A stretch of DNA of 64,000 bases from Tenacibaculum sp. MAR_2009_124 (GTDB taxonomy: Bacteria > Bacteroidota > Bacteroidia > Flavobacteriales > Flavobacteriaceae): the NCBI RefSeq assembly GCF_900105455.1, contig NZ_FNSF01000001.1, positions 811,001-875,000 on the forward strand, written 5' to 3'. The notes below the pieces were generated by a model, which was not told the origin of the DNA, ran no database searches, and saw only the letters and a list, made by a program, of their open reading frames with translations. A program made the translations under genes and the position numbers. Below are positions 43,316 to 51,081 of the stretch, piece by piece (position 1 is the first letter of the stretch; each line of letters starts with the position of its first letter).

Positions 43316-45718
43316 TTAATATTTAAATGTGAATTGGAGGGTGTAATTCCTTCCTAATTCATTGGCAAAAAAGCGTAATTGATTTAAGTAATTTCTATAA
43401 TTTGTATTGAAAATATTATTGACACCAAAGTTTATATTTAGACTGGTGTTTTTACTTAAGGGAAATGTTGCTTCACTGTTAAAGTGTAATAAATGATAAG
43501 CTGGAGGTGGATTACTGATATTGATCGCTACCTCTTCATTTGTTAATCTATCTACTACCGTAAAGTTGAAATCGGGCCATTCATTTTGTTCAAATACCCA
43601 TTCAGACTTCAGTGTTGCAGAAAAGTTATTCCAATTTTCATTTGAATACTTAATTTTATTAATGGTTGTGAAAGGAGGTATATCAATTAATGGTGTATTA
43701 TTAGATTCATATCCCTTTATAAAAGCAGTATTGTTCTGCCATTCTAAGTTTTTGGTGATATCATAGTTTACGGTAATATCAACACCAAATAGTTGAGCGT
43801 TTGTTTGTTTATATTCCCATATAGGATATGGTCCCCTAATTGTTTCTATAAAATCAAAAGGTTTTAGGTAGATGTAATCGTTGATGTTATTATAAAAAAC
43901 TTCGGTTAAAAAATAGATTTTATTTGAATTGTATTTATAAGAAGCAGAAAACCTATTGGACACTTCTTTGTCAAAACGTAAATCACCAAGTTCATATCTT
44001 GCCGCTGAATGATGTAATCCATCACTAAATAGTTCGGCAGGGTTCGGGGGTCTATTAGTAAGTGCGTAGTTGGTAATTAAGAAACTATTGTCGTTTAATC
44101 TAACTTTAGTTCCAAGTGAAGCCGAAATATTATGATAATCAAAAACAGGGTTTGTTAAATATTGCGATCCTGTTTCTTGAATTATAATGTTTGAAAAGTC
44201 TTCATTATAACCTCGCTCTTCCCATCGGAATTTTCTATAGAACTTTTTAGCATCAATTCTATTAAAATCGTAACGAATAGCAGCATCTGCGGTTACGTTC
44301 TCATTTAACTGCCATTCTGTGGTTGCGTAGAATCCAATATCATATTTATTATAATCTGGAATCAAGCGTCTTACACCAGTCGTAGGATCAGCAAAGTTAT
44401 CTTGGTAACGCGCCATAATACCAAAATTATATTTCCTATTTGAATTAGAATCTAAATTTAAATCAGCTAAAACCGAATGTGTTTGCAAGGTTAAATCAAT
44501 AGCAGGAATGAATTTTAAATCACCTCTTCTTACATCAAATTCAAAACGTTGATTGTGTTGGTAGTCATATTGTAAGCTTAGCTTACCAAAGTTTTTAAAT
44601 CGCTTGTAATAGTTCGCTTTCATAAGATGATGTGTAATATCTTGTTTAGGGACATCAATAGAATAGCGAAAATCATCAATAACACTAGGAATTCCAGTTT
44701 CTATAGCACGTGCTAAATCAAATACATTTCCTACAGCCGAACCTCTTAAAATGCCTATTTGAGAGTTCAAATAACTATAAAAAACCTCAAAACCAGACTC
44801 AAAGTTATTTTTTCCAAATCGTGCAGTTAAGCCTTTTAAATTCGCGCCAGTGTTTGTTAGATTATAATTAGGGGTGTTAAAATCACCATTAGCCTTATAA
44901 CTTCCCTGAATTTGCGCGAACCAACCAGAACTATAGCTTTTATTTAATTTAGTGGAAGTGTTATAGCCCATACCATTGGTTTGCATTCCAAAAATAGTTT
45001 GCCCGTATAGGGTGTCATTTTTTATAATTCGACTTGGGTTAATAAGTACGACACCTCCAATAGCGTCACCACTATATGCTAACGCTCCTGAACCTTTTAT
45101 TACTGAGATTGTATTAGCAGAATTAACATCTACGTTTGGGGCATGTTCAATTCCCCATTCTTGATCTTGTAATCGTACATTATTATTAATAATTGAAATT
45201 CTGCTACCCAGCATACCATTTATCATGGGTTTTACAATAGAGTTTCCTGTATTTATTGAAGAAACACCTGAAACTTCTTTAAGAGCATCTCCAAGGCTTA
45301 AACTAGTGAATTTTTCAAGAGTATTAGCTGTAACAACAGTTTCTTGAGCTGTTTCAGTTTCTTTTCGAACTTCAGATTTTACATTAATTTCATTTAGTTC
45401 TTCGAGATGATGTTCTAAATCTATAATTTTGTGTAAATCTTTCGTGATATTAAATTCAAATCGTTGCGTTTCACAAGCCAAATGTGATATTTCAACAACT
45501 ATTTTACCTGAACAAATATTTTGAACAGAAAACTTTCCTTCAGTATCTGTGGTAGCGTACTTATTTAAATTTTTCACAAAAATAGTAGCACCAATTATAG
45601 GAGATTTATCATGAAAATCTTCTACAAGTCCAGAAAACGTGTGTTTACAGTTTTGAGCTTTTAATACTATTGATGAGAATAGTACTAAAAGTATCAGAAC
45701 AATACTCTTTAAATTCAT
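43316..45718 (-). CDS. TonB-dependent outer-membrane receptor (ZnuD-like)
   Basis: This 800-residue protein has a signal peptide, then a carboxypeptidase-regulatory-like domain at 25-105 (FSGLVEDFHDKSPIIGATIFV). The plug at about 120-225 has SLGDALKEVSGVSSINTG and ISVIKGSGALAYSGDAIGGVV, and a 22-strand barrel follows. The segment NPAELFSDGLHHSAARYELGD resembles the corresponding loop of ZnuD-type receptors, suggesting zinc or another metal as cargo (inference). Uptake would need TonB-ExbBD encoded elsewhere. It lies 36 bp before the lipoprotein gene. Confidence 0.85.
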   Translation of the reverse strand: MNLKSIVLILLVLFSSIVLKAQNCKHTFSGLVEDFHDKSPIIGATIFVKNLNKYATTDTEGKFSVQNICSGKIVVEISHLACETQRFEFNITKDLHKIIDLEHHLEELNEINVKSEVRKETETAQETVVTANTLEKFTSLSLGDALKEVSGVSSINTGNSIVKPMINGMLGSRISIINNNVRLQDQEWGIEHAPNVDVNSANTISVIKGSGALAYSGDAIGGVVLINPSRIIKNDTLYGQTIFGMQTNGMGYNTSTKLNKSYSSGWFAQIQGSYKANGDFNTPNYNLTNTGANLKGLTARFGKNNFESGFEVFYSYLNSQIGILRGSAVGNVFDLARAIETGIPSVIDDFRYSIDVPKQDITHHLMKANYYKRFKNFGKLSLQYDYQHNQRFEFDVRRGDLKFIPAIDLTLQTHSVLADLNLDSNSNRKYNFGIMARYQDNFADPTTGVRRLIPDYNKYDIGFYATTEWQLNENVTADAAIRYDFNRIDAKKFYRKFRWEERGYNEDFSNIIIQETGSQYLTNPVFDYHNISASLGTKVRLNDNSFLITNYALTNRPPNPAELFSDGLHHSAARYELGDLRFDKEVSNRFSASYKYNSNKIYFLTEVFYNNINDYIYLKPFDFIETIRGPYPIWEYKQTNAQLFGVDITVNYDITKNLEWQNNTAFIKGYESNNTPLIDIPPFTTINKIKYSNENWNNFSATLKSEWVFEQNEWPDFNFTVVDRLTNEEVAINISNPPPAYHLLHFNSEATFPLSKNTSLNINFGVNNIFNTNYRNYLNQLRFFANELGRNYTLQFTFKY

Positions 45719-45763
45719 CTATGATTTTGTTGTATTTATAATTATATACAGTTATATGAATAA

Positions 45764-46078
45764 CTATAATAGAGACGGAGGCGCTCTTGGAGATTTTTTT
45801 GCTTTATCGATGACCAAAACACTTTTTACTTGTTCGGTATTGAAAAGTATTGGTGTGTAAGTGATGAAAGTAGGTTCTTTAAAATAGTTATAAGAAAATA
45901 CTTCCTTTTGAAAGTGCCATAACGAACAGTCAACTTGCTGCTCGTGAAAATGGTGTTCATCTATTGATGAGCAAACAATATGTGTATGATCATGGAAAGC
46001 ATGCAGTGATTGTAAAACCGAAGGAATCAGCAATACAACTAGGCAAAATAATGTTATGTGTTTTTTTAGTGTTAACAC
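45764..46078 (-). CDS. His-rich small exported/membrane protein of the TonB-receptor locus
   Basis: I start at GTG 46078 (codons VLTLKKHITLFCLVVLLIPS), giving 104 residues with one N-terminal hydrophobic segment. The upstream ATG at 46114 lies in the loop of the terC terminator, so it should not be translated. The mature part holds many His and Cys residues (HAFHDHTHIVC, EHHFHEQQVDC), fit for metal binding. It precedes the TonB receptor by 45 bp and likely supports or senses the same metal. Confidence 0.55.
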   Translation of the reverse strand: MLTLKKHITLFCLVVLLIPSVLQSLHAFHDHTHIVCSSIDEHHFHEQQVDCSLWHFQKEVFSYNYFKEPTFITYTPILFNTEQVKSVLVIDKAKKSPRAPPSLL

Positions 46079-46096
46079 GTAACAAAAGTAAGTAAA

Positions 46097-46138
46097 AAAA
46101 AGAAACCTCAACATATTAAAATATTGAGGTTTCTTTTT
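46097..46138 (-). terminator. Terminator of the purB-adk-terC operon
   Basis: A 15-bp perfect stem (46097-46111 with 46124-46138) has A5/T5 ends. Its loop contains the spurious ATG of the next gene. Confidence 0.9.
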
Positions 46139-46159
46139 ATGTAAAGTAGACTGTTTTTA

Positions 46160-46930
46160 TTACTTATTTTTTCTCATTCGCATGTTTAACATTTCAACTA
46201 CAAGAGAAAAAGTAATTGCAAAGTATAAATATCCTTTAGGAATAGTTCCTACTTCTTGACCAAATAGTTTGGCATGAGAAAGGTGGGCGGCTTCAGCAAT
46301 TAGCATAAATCCAATTAAAATTAAGAATGATAAGCCTAGCATTTGAATTGTAGGATGTTTGCTAACAAACTTTCCTACAGGATTAGCAAACAACATCATA
46401 ATAATCATGGATAGTACTACAGAAGTTATCATAATAATCATGGCTCCTTCAACACCATTAGTCATACCAACGGCTGTTAAAATAGAATCAAAAGAGAAAA
46501 CAATGTTAATTAATGTAATTTGTATGATAGCCTGACCTATAGTGTATTTTTTCTTAGACTTCTCGTCTTCTAAATCCTCTTCACTACCTTCAACTTTATG
46601 GTGAATTTCTTTCGTACTTTTATAAAGAAGAAAAAGCCCTCCAACGAACAATATTAAACTCTGTCCAGTAAATCCTGCTTTAAACCACGACCAATCTATA
46701 CTAAAGAAAGGAGCGTTCATTGCTATTAATATTGAGATTCCAAAAAGTAGTACAACACGAAGTACCATTGCTAATAAGAGACCAATATTTGTCGCTTTTT
46801 TTTGTTCACTTTCCGGAAGTTTGTTGGCAGCTATTGAAATAAAGATAATATTATCAATACCTAATACAATTTCTAAGAAGGTAAGGGTAACAAGAGCTCC
46901 CCAGGTATCTGCTTGTAAGAAAATTTCCAT
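46160..46930 (-). CDS. TerC family integral membrane protein
   Basis: This 256-residue protein has about seven transmembrane segments. Both family motifs are present with their conserved acidic residues: LEIVLGIDNIIFIS near the N-terminus and INIVFSFDSILTAVGMT in the middle. An acidic/basic cytoplasmic loop (VEGSEEDLEDEKSKKK) separates the halves. TerC/Alx-type proteins export manganese or assist metalation of exported proteins. It is last in the purB-adk-lipoprotein-terC unit, 3 bp after the preceding stop. Confidence 0.85.
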   Translation of the reverse strand: MEIFLQADTWGALVTLTFLEIVLGIDNIIFISIAANKLPESEQKKATNIGLLLAMVLRVVLLFGISILIAMNAPFFSIDWSWFKAGFTGQSLILFVGGLFLLYKSTKEIHHKVEGSEEDLEDEKSKKKYTIGQAIIQITLINIVFSFDSILTAVGMTNGVEGAMIIMITSVVLSMIIMMLFANPVGKFVSKHPTIQMLGLSFLILIGFMLIAEAAHLSHAKLFGQEVGTIPKGYLYFAITFSLVVEMLNMRMRKNK

Positions 46931-46933
46931 AGT

Positions 46934-47386
46934 TTATTTTACTTTATATACGGTTCCTGTTTGTTTAAAATTTGAATAACCCATTCTTAAAGAAAAATCA
47001 TAAGAACTATCTTTAACCTGAGTAATTTGCACAAATATAGGATCTTTATCTAAATCTGTTTTTGGATTTTTATTAATACAAGTATAATTGAAATTATTTT
47101 TCCATTTTATATAAAACGTATCAATATGTTTAATTAGTTTTTCGCTGTTCATACTGTCATTCGAAATACTAATTTTTTCAGTATATTTTTCAATTTGTAA
47201 ACTATCGATTCTAGTAATTTGTACTTTACTAATGTTTCCTACTGAAGGAAATTCGAAAACCCCAAATTTAAATCTGTCAGGATTACCTTTTTTCTCAGGT
47301 TCACAAGCAGTAGCTAAACATATTATTGTAACAAAGGCAGCTATTTTAGCAATATGAATTCCTAATGTATTGATTGAACTTTTCAC
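46934..47386 (-). CDS. Putative lipoprotein
   Basis: This 150-residue protein has a GTG start that overlaps the adk stop by one base (TAGTG), so translation is coupled. The lipoprotein signal is FVTIICLATACEPEKK. The mature part is beta-rich (KFGVFEFPSVGNISKVQITRIDSLQIEKY, DFSLRMGYSNFKQTGTVYKV). The family recurs in Flavobacteriaceae; its function is unknown. Confidence 0.6.
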   Translation of the reverse strand: MKSSINTLGIHIAKIAAFVTIICLATACEPEKKGNPDRFKFGVFEFPSVGNISKVQITRIDSLQIEKYTEKISISNDSMNSEKLIKHIDTFYIKWKNNFNYTCINKNPKTDLDKDPIFVQITQVKDSSYDFSLRMGYSNFKQTGTVYKVK

Positions 47387-47949
47387 TATTTTAAATTTTT
47401 ATTTATCAGTTCGAAAATTTCTTCCCGACTTTGATTCCCGTCTATTTCAATGGTTGTTACTCCAGTTTGCTTAATGTACTCAACGGCAGGAATTGTAAAG
47501 TTGCTAAATTCGTTAATTCGAGTAATTACGGTGTTTTTGTCAGCATCATCTTTTCTATTTTCTTCAAGTGCTCTTTTCTCAGCTCTTTCTAAAAGTATAT
47601 TTTTAGAAACTTTCAAATAGATAATGAAATCGATTTTATCATTATCAGCATTCAAAAAATTAAGTAAATGCTTCGCCTGATCAACATTTCTAGGATACCC
47701 ATCGAATAATAAACCTTTTCCACTATTGAGATTATAAAAACGTTCTACAATTTTCATGACCAAGTCGTCAGGAACTAGAAGACCATTTTTACTGAATTGT
47801 TCAGCTTTTTTACCTAGTTCGGTATTTTCCTTCTTTTCCGCTCTCAATACATCTCCAGTAGAGAGATGTGTTAAGCCAAAATTTTCTATTATTTTTTTTG
47901 ATTGCGTTCCTTTGCCTGCAAGCGGAGGACCGAAAATGATAACGTTCAT
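47386..47949 (-). CDS. adk: Adenylate kinase, short form
   Basis: This 187-residue protein has the P-loop IFGPPLAGKGTQSKK (Leu replaces the usual Gly after PP, with the GKG core intact). AMP-binding regions are HLSTGDVLRAE and LLFDGYPRNVDQAKHL. The LID is the short type, as in other compact bacterial kinases. It converts ATP + AMP to 2 ADP. It lies 4 bp after purB, whose product pathway yields AMP, so the pairing makes metabolic sense. Confidence 0.9.
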   Translation of the reverse strand: MNVIIFGPPLAGKGTQSKKIIENFGLTHLSTGDVLRAEKKENTELGKKAEQFSKNGLLVPDDLVMKIVERFYNLNSGKGLLFDGYPRNVDQAKHLLNFLNADNDKIDFIIYLKVSKNILLERAEKRALEENRKDDADKNTVITRINEFSNFTIPAVEYIKQTGVTTIEIDGNQSREEIFELINKNLK

Positions 47950-47953
47950 AACC

Positions 47954-49297
47954 TTATATTCCTGTATAATTAGAAGGAGTAATTGCTTTTAATTCATTTT
48001 TAATATCAGAAGAAACCTCCAACGTATCAATAAATGAAGCAATTGAGTTTTGTGTTATTTTTTCATTCGTACGTGTAAGCCCTTTTAATGCTTCGTATGG
48101 ATTTGGGTAGGCTTCTCTACGTAAAATGGTTTGAATAGCTTCAGCAACTACTGCCCAGTTGTTTTCTAAATCTTCTTCAAACTTTTCCTTATTTAATAAT
48201 AACTTATTTAACCCTTTTAAAGTAGAAGCAAAACCGATTAGGGTATGTCCATAAGGAACACCTACGTTACGTAAAACAGTACTATCTGTTAAATCACGCT
48301 GTAAACGAGAAACAGGAAGTTTTATGGCTAAGTGCTCAAAAATTGCATTGGCAATTCCTAAGTTCCCTTCAGAGTTTTCAAAATCTATGGGGTTTACTTT
48401 GTGAGGCATTGCAGAAGATCCAACTTCTCCCTTTTTAATTTTTTGTTTAAAATAGTCGTTTGATACATACGTCCAAACATCTCTATTTAGGTCGATTAAA
48501 ATAGTGTTAACACGTTTTAAACCGTCATATAAAGCGGCCATATGATCATAGTGCTCTATTTGTGTTGTAGGGAAGGAATGATGCAACCCTAAAACATTCT
48601 CAACAAAATTGGTCCCAAAATTCTTCCAATCAATGTTTGGGTATGCAACTTTGTGAGCATTAAAATTACCTGTAGCACCACCAAATTTGGCAGCGTGAGG
48701 TGTATGTTGAATGTGTATTACTTGGTTATTAACGCGTTCAACGAAAACAAAAAACTCCTTTCCTAATCGAGTAGGAGAGGCTGGCTGTCCATGTGTACGA
48801 GCAAGCATAGGAATATTTTCCCATTCTTCGGATAAATCTGCTAATTTTGAAACTAAAGTATCTAAAGTAGGATAATACACTTCTTCCATAGCATCTTTAA
48901 TTGATAATGGAATAGCAGTGTTATTTATATCTTGAGAAGTTAATCCAAAATGAATAAACTCTTTGAATGCTTGTAAATTTAAAGCGTCAAATTTTTCTTT
49001 AATAAAATACTCAACAGCTTTAACGTCATGATTCGTTACGCTTTCAATTTCTTTAATTTTCCCAGCATCTTCAGCTGAAAAATCTTCATAAATCTTACGT
49101 AAATCAGTATATAAATCTTTGTTGAACTCCGCTAATTGAGGAAGTGGAATTTCACATAAAGCGATAAAGTATTCAATTTCAACTTTTACTCTATATTTAA
49201 TTAAGGCTTCTTCAGAAAAATAGTTCGCTAAGCTAGCTACTTTGTTACGGTATCTACCATCTATAGGAGAAATGGCATTTAATTGTGTTAAGTTCAT
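47954..49297 (-). CDS. purB: Adenylosuccinate lyase
   Basis: This 447-residue protein is of full length. The fumarase/aspartase superfamily signature is GSSAMPHKVNPIDFENSEG near residue 290. THGQPASPTRLGKEF and the histidine-containing GLTSQDINNTA are also in place. It cleaves SAICAR and adenylosuccinate, releasing fumarate, in purine synthesis. It is first in the operon with adk. Confidence 0.95.
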   Translation of the reverse strand: MNLTQLNAISPIDGRYRNKVASLANYFSEEALIKYRVKVEIEYFIALCEIPLPQLAEFNKDLYTDLRKIYEDFSAEDAGKIKEIESVTNHDVKAVEYFIKEKFDALNLQAFKEFIHFGLTSQDINNTAIPLSIKDAMEEVYYPTLDTLVSKLADLSEEWENIPMLARTHGQPASPTRLGKEFFVFVERVNNQVIHIQHTPHAAKFGGATGNFNAHKVAYPNIDWKNFGTNFVENVLGLHHSFPTTQIEHYDHMAALYDGLKRVNTILIDLNRDVWTYVSNDYFKQKIKKGEVGSSAMPHKVNPIDFENSEGNLGIANAIFEHLAIKLPVSRLQRDLTDSTVLRNVGVPYGHTLIGFASTLKGLNKLLLNKEKFEEDLENNWAVVAEAIQTILRREAYPNPYEALKGLTRTNEKITQNSIASFIDTLEVSSDIKNELKAITPSNYTGI

Positions 49298-49425
49298 GTT
49301 TATTTGTTGTATTGAAACAACAAAAGTAAAAATTCTACAATTGATATGATGTAATAAAATTGGAAATTTTGTGTGTTGAGAAGTATTTGAACAAGGAAAG
49401 AGAAAAAACTATTCTTATCTACTAG

Positions 49426-50022
49426 TTAACGGTATACTTTTCTAGAAATTATTTTCACTTCACCTTTCTTTTCAAGGTTTTTAATAGATCGAATTACTGT
49501 TTCTACTCTTAATCCTAAAACATCGGCAATTTGCTGTCTTGTATAGGGGATTTTAAAGGAAGATTTTGAAGATTGTTCATGCACATCATTTTTTAGATAA
49601 TCGAAAAAACGAAGAATTCTATGCATGGGTTCCTGCCCAGAAATTTCAGATGCAATTATTGCCTTGTAATGCAATCGTTTTGCTAAATTTTCTGTTATCT
49701 TTAAATGAATATCACGGTGTTCGTTTAATAAATGTAAAAGCTTTTCTTTGGGAAGTAATATTATTTCAGAGTCAGAAAGGGTAATTGCATTGGCGGGATA
49801 AGGAACATCAATAAACAAGGGAGGTTCACCGAAGCTTTGCTTTTTGTAAAATATACCTTGTATGAATTCTTTTCCATCGTCGTTAAAATTACTCATTTTA
49901 ACGGCTCCTTTTAAAATTTGATAATAATTTCTGGCAATATCATTTTCAGAAAAAATTTTTTCATCTTTAGTAAATGTTTTACTAGTAGCGCCGTATTTAA
50001 ATAAAGTATCTTGTGGAATCAT
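49426..50022 (-). CDS. Crp/Fnr family transcriptional regulator
   Basis: This 198-residue protein has a cyclic-nucleotide-binding-like barrel at 10-125 and a winged helix at 140-198, with IPYTRQQIADVLGLRVETVIRSIKNLEKKG as the recognition region. There is no Fe-S cysteine cluster. It is transcribed divergently from a truncated haemoglobin gene. A palindrome TTATGA-N6-TCATAA overlaps its start codon, and the same palindrome occurs before the 50607 gene. This suggests a small oxygen or nitric-oxide responsive regulon (inference). Confidence 0.85.
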   Translation of the reverse strand: MIPQDTLFKYGATSKTFTKDEKIFSENDIARNYYQILKGAVKMSNFNDDGKEFIQGIFYKKQSFGEPPLFIDVPYPANAITLSDSEIILLPKEKLLHLLNEHRDIHLKITENLAKRLHYKAIIASEISGQEPMHRILRFFDYLKNDVHEQSSKSSFKIPYTRQQIADVLGLRVETVIRSIKNLEKKGEVKIISRKVYR

Positions 50023-50039
50023 TATGATTTAGGTCATAA
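50022..50039. promoter_or_regulatory. Crp/Fnr-type operator, site 1
   Basis: TTATGA and TCATAA half-sites flank TTTAGG. The site lies between the divergent Crp/Fnr regulator and globin genes, overlapping the regulator start. Confidence 0.6.
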
Positions 50040-50089
50040 AAACGTTAAGTATAAATATATACTTTTGATGATTATTAAATGGAGTTTAC

Positions 50090-50497
50090 ATGAATAAAAA
50101 AGAAATAGAATCTAGAGAAGACGTTTACTTGTTAGTATCAACCTTCTACGACAGAATTAAAAACGATGATTTTATTGGTCCCATTTTTACTGAAACAATA
50201 CCAGAAGCTGAATGGAACAATCATATAGATAAGCTTACTGATTTTTGGGAAACAAATTTATTTTTTGTGAGAAAATTTAAAGGCAACCCTGTTAAAGCTC
50301 ATAAAGATGTTGATAGAAATTTTGAACACAGTATTTCTCAAAAACATTTTGGTCATTGGCTTCAATTATGGTTTTCGACAATAGATGATCTTTTTATTGG
50401 AGAAAAAGCGAATAATGCGAAAGAGAGAGCGAGAAACATCGCCTCTATGTTATTTTTTAAAATGTTTGAAAACAGACCAAAATCTACATTAACTTAA
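50090..50497 (+). CDS. Group III truncated haemoglobin
   Basis: This 135-residue protein has the 2-over-2 globin pattern: VSTFYDRIKNDDFIGPIF, HIDKLTDFWETNLF and the histidine-bearing NPVKAHKDVDRNFEHSISQKHFGHWLQLW, typical of group III. Such proteins bind oxygen or nitric oxide and often act in NO detoxification. It is divergent from a Crp/Fnr regulator that probably controls it through the operator at 50022. Confidence 0.85.
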   Translation: MNKKEIESREDVYLLVSTFYDRIKNDDFIGPIFTETIPEAEWNNHIDKLTDFWETNLFFVRKFKGNPVKAHKDVDRNFEHSISQKHFGHWLQLWFSTIDDLFIGEKANNAKERARNIASMLFFKMFENRPKSTLT

Positions 50498-50541
50498 GCT
50501 TCCGTATATAGATTGTTATGAATTATTTTTTAATAGACTAT

Positions 50542-50557
50542 GATATACCGGTATATC
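50542..50557. other. Perfect 16-bp palindrome between convergent genes
   Basis: GATATACCGGTATATC lies between the globin stop and the end of the 50607 gene. With no loop it cannot form an efficient terminator. Confidence 0.4.
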
Positions 50558-50606
50558 TATAATTAATTATTTGTTTTTATTGGGGCTATTTTCCTTTAGA
50601 ATTATT

Positions 50607-50951
50607 TTACATGTATGGAATAAGTTGATATATAACAAGTATTAAATTTCCTAAAATGTTTACTATAAAAGCCCAAGTAACAACTTTAAAAGGGCGTTGA
50701 CTTATAGCAGTAACATTTGCGCCCATAGCGGATAAACAAGTAAAAATTAAAGGAAAGTAAGCAATTTCACCATGAATGGCTAAAGCTGCAGATATAGAGG
50801 CAACCATTGTACCTACCATGATAAATAAAATAGAAATTCCAAAAGCGTTTTCTTGTTCTTTCTTAACCCATTTATTAATAATTGAAATTAAAGAGAAATT
50901 TTGAGGTTTTGAAATTGTAATGTTTGCGGGTATTGAATTTGTGGTATCCAT
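50607..50951 (-). CDS. Small membrane protein of the putative Crp/Fnr regulon
   Basis: This 114-residue protein has three hydrophobic segments (GISILFIMVGTMVASISAAL, YFPLIFTCLSAMGANV, WAFIVNILGNLILVIYQL). No family is recognised. A palindrome identical in its half-sites to the one at the Crp/Fnr/globin promoter lies 48-65 bp upstream, suggesting co-regulation with the globin. Confidence 0.6.
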   Translation of the reverse strand: MDTTNSIPANITISKPQNFSLISIINKWVKKEQENAFGISILFIMVGTMVASISAALAIHGEIAYFPLIFTCLSAMGANVTAISQRPFKVVTWAFIVNILGNLILVIYQLIPYM

Positions 50952-50998
50952 ATTTTAATATTTGATATAACAAATTTAGCATGTAGTTTCTCCTTTGT

Positions 50999-51016
50999 TT
51001 ATGACCTCAATCATAA
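50999..51016. promoter_or_regulatory. Crp/Fnr-type operator, site 2
   Basis: TTATGA-CCTCAA-TCATAA. Read on the other strand it differs from site 1 by one base in 18. It lies between the 50607 membrane protein and the VWA gene, so it could act on either. Confidence 0.6.
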
Positions 51017-51081
51017 ATTAGAAAAAATTGATGGCACATATTTGATAGATATTTTTATCTTCACATTTTAAAAACCATTCT

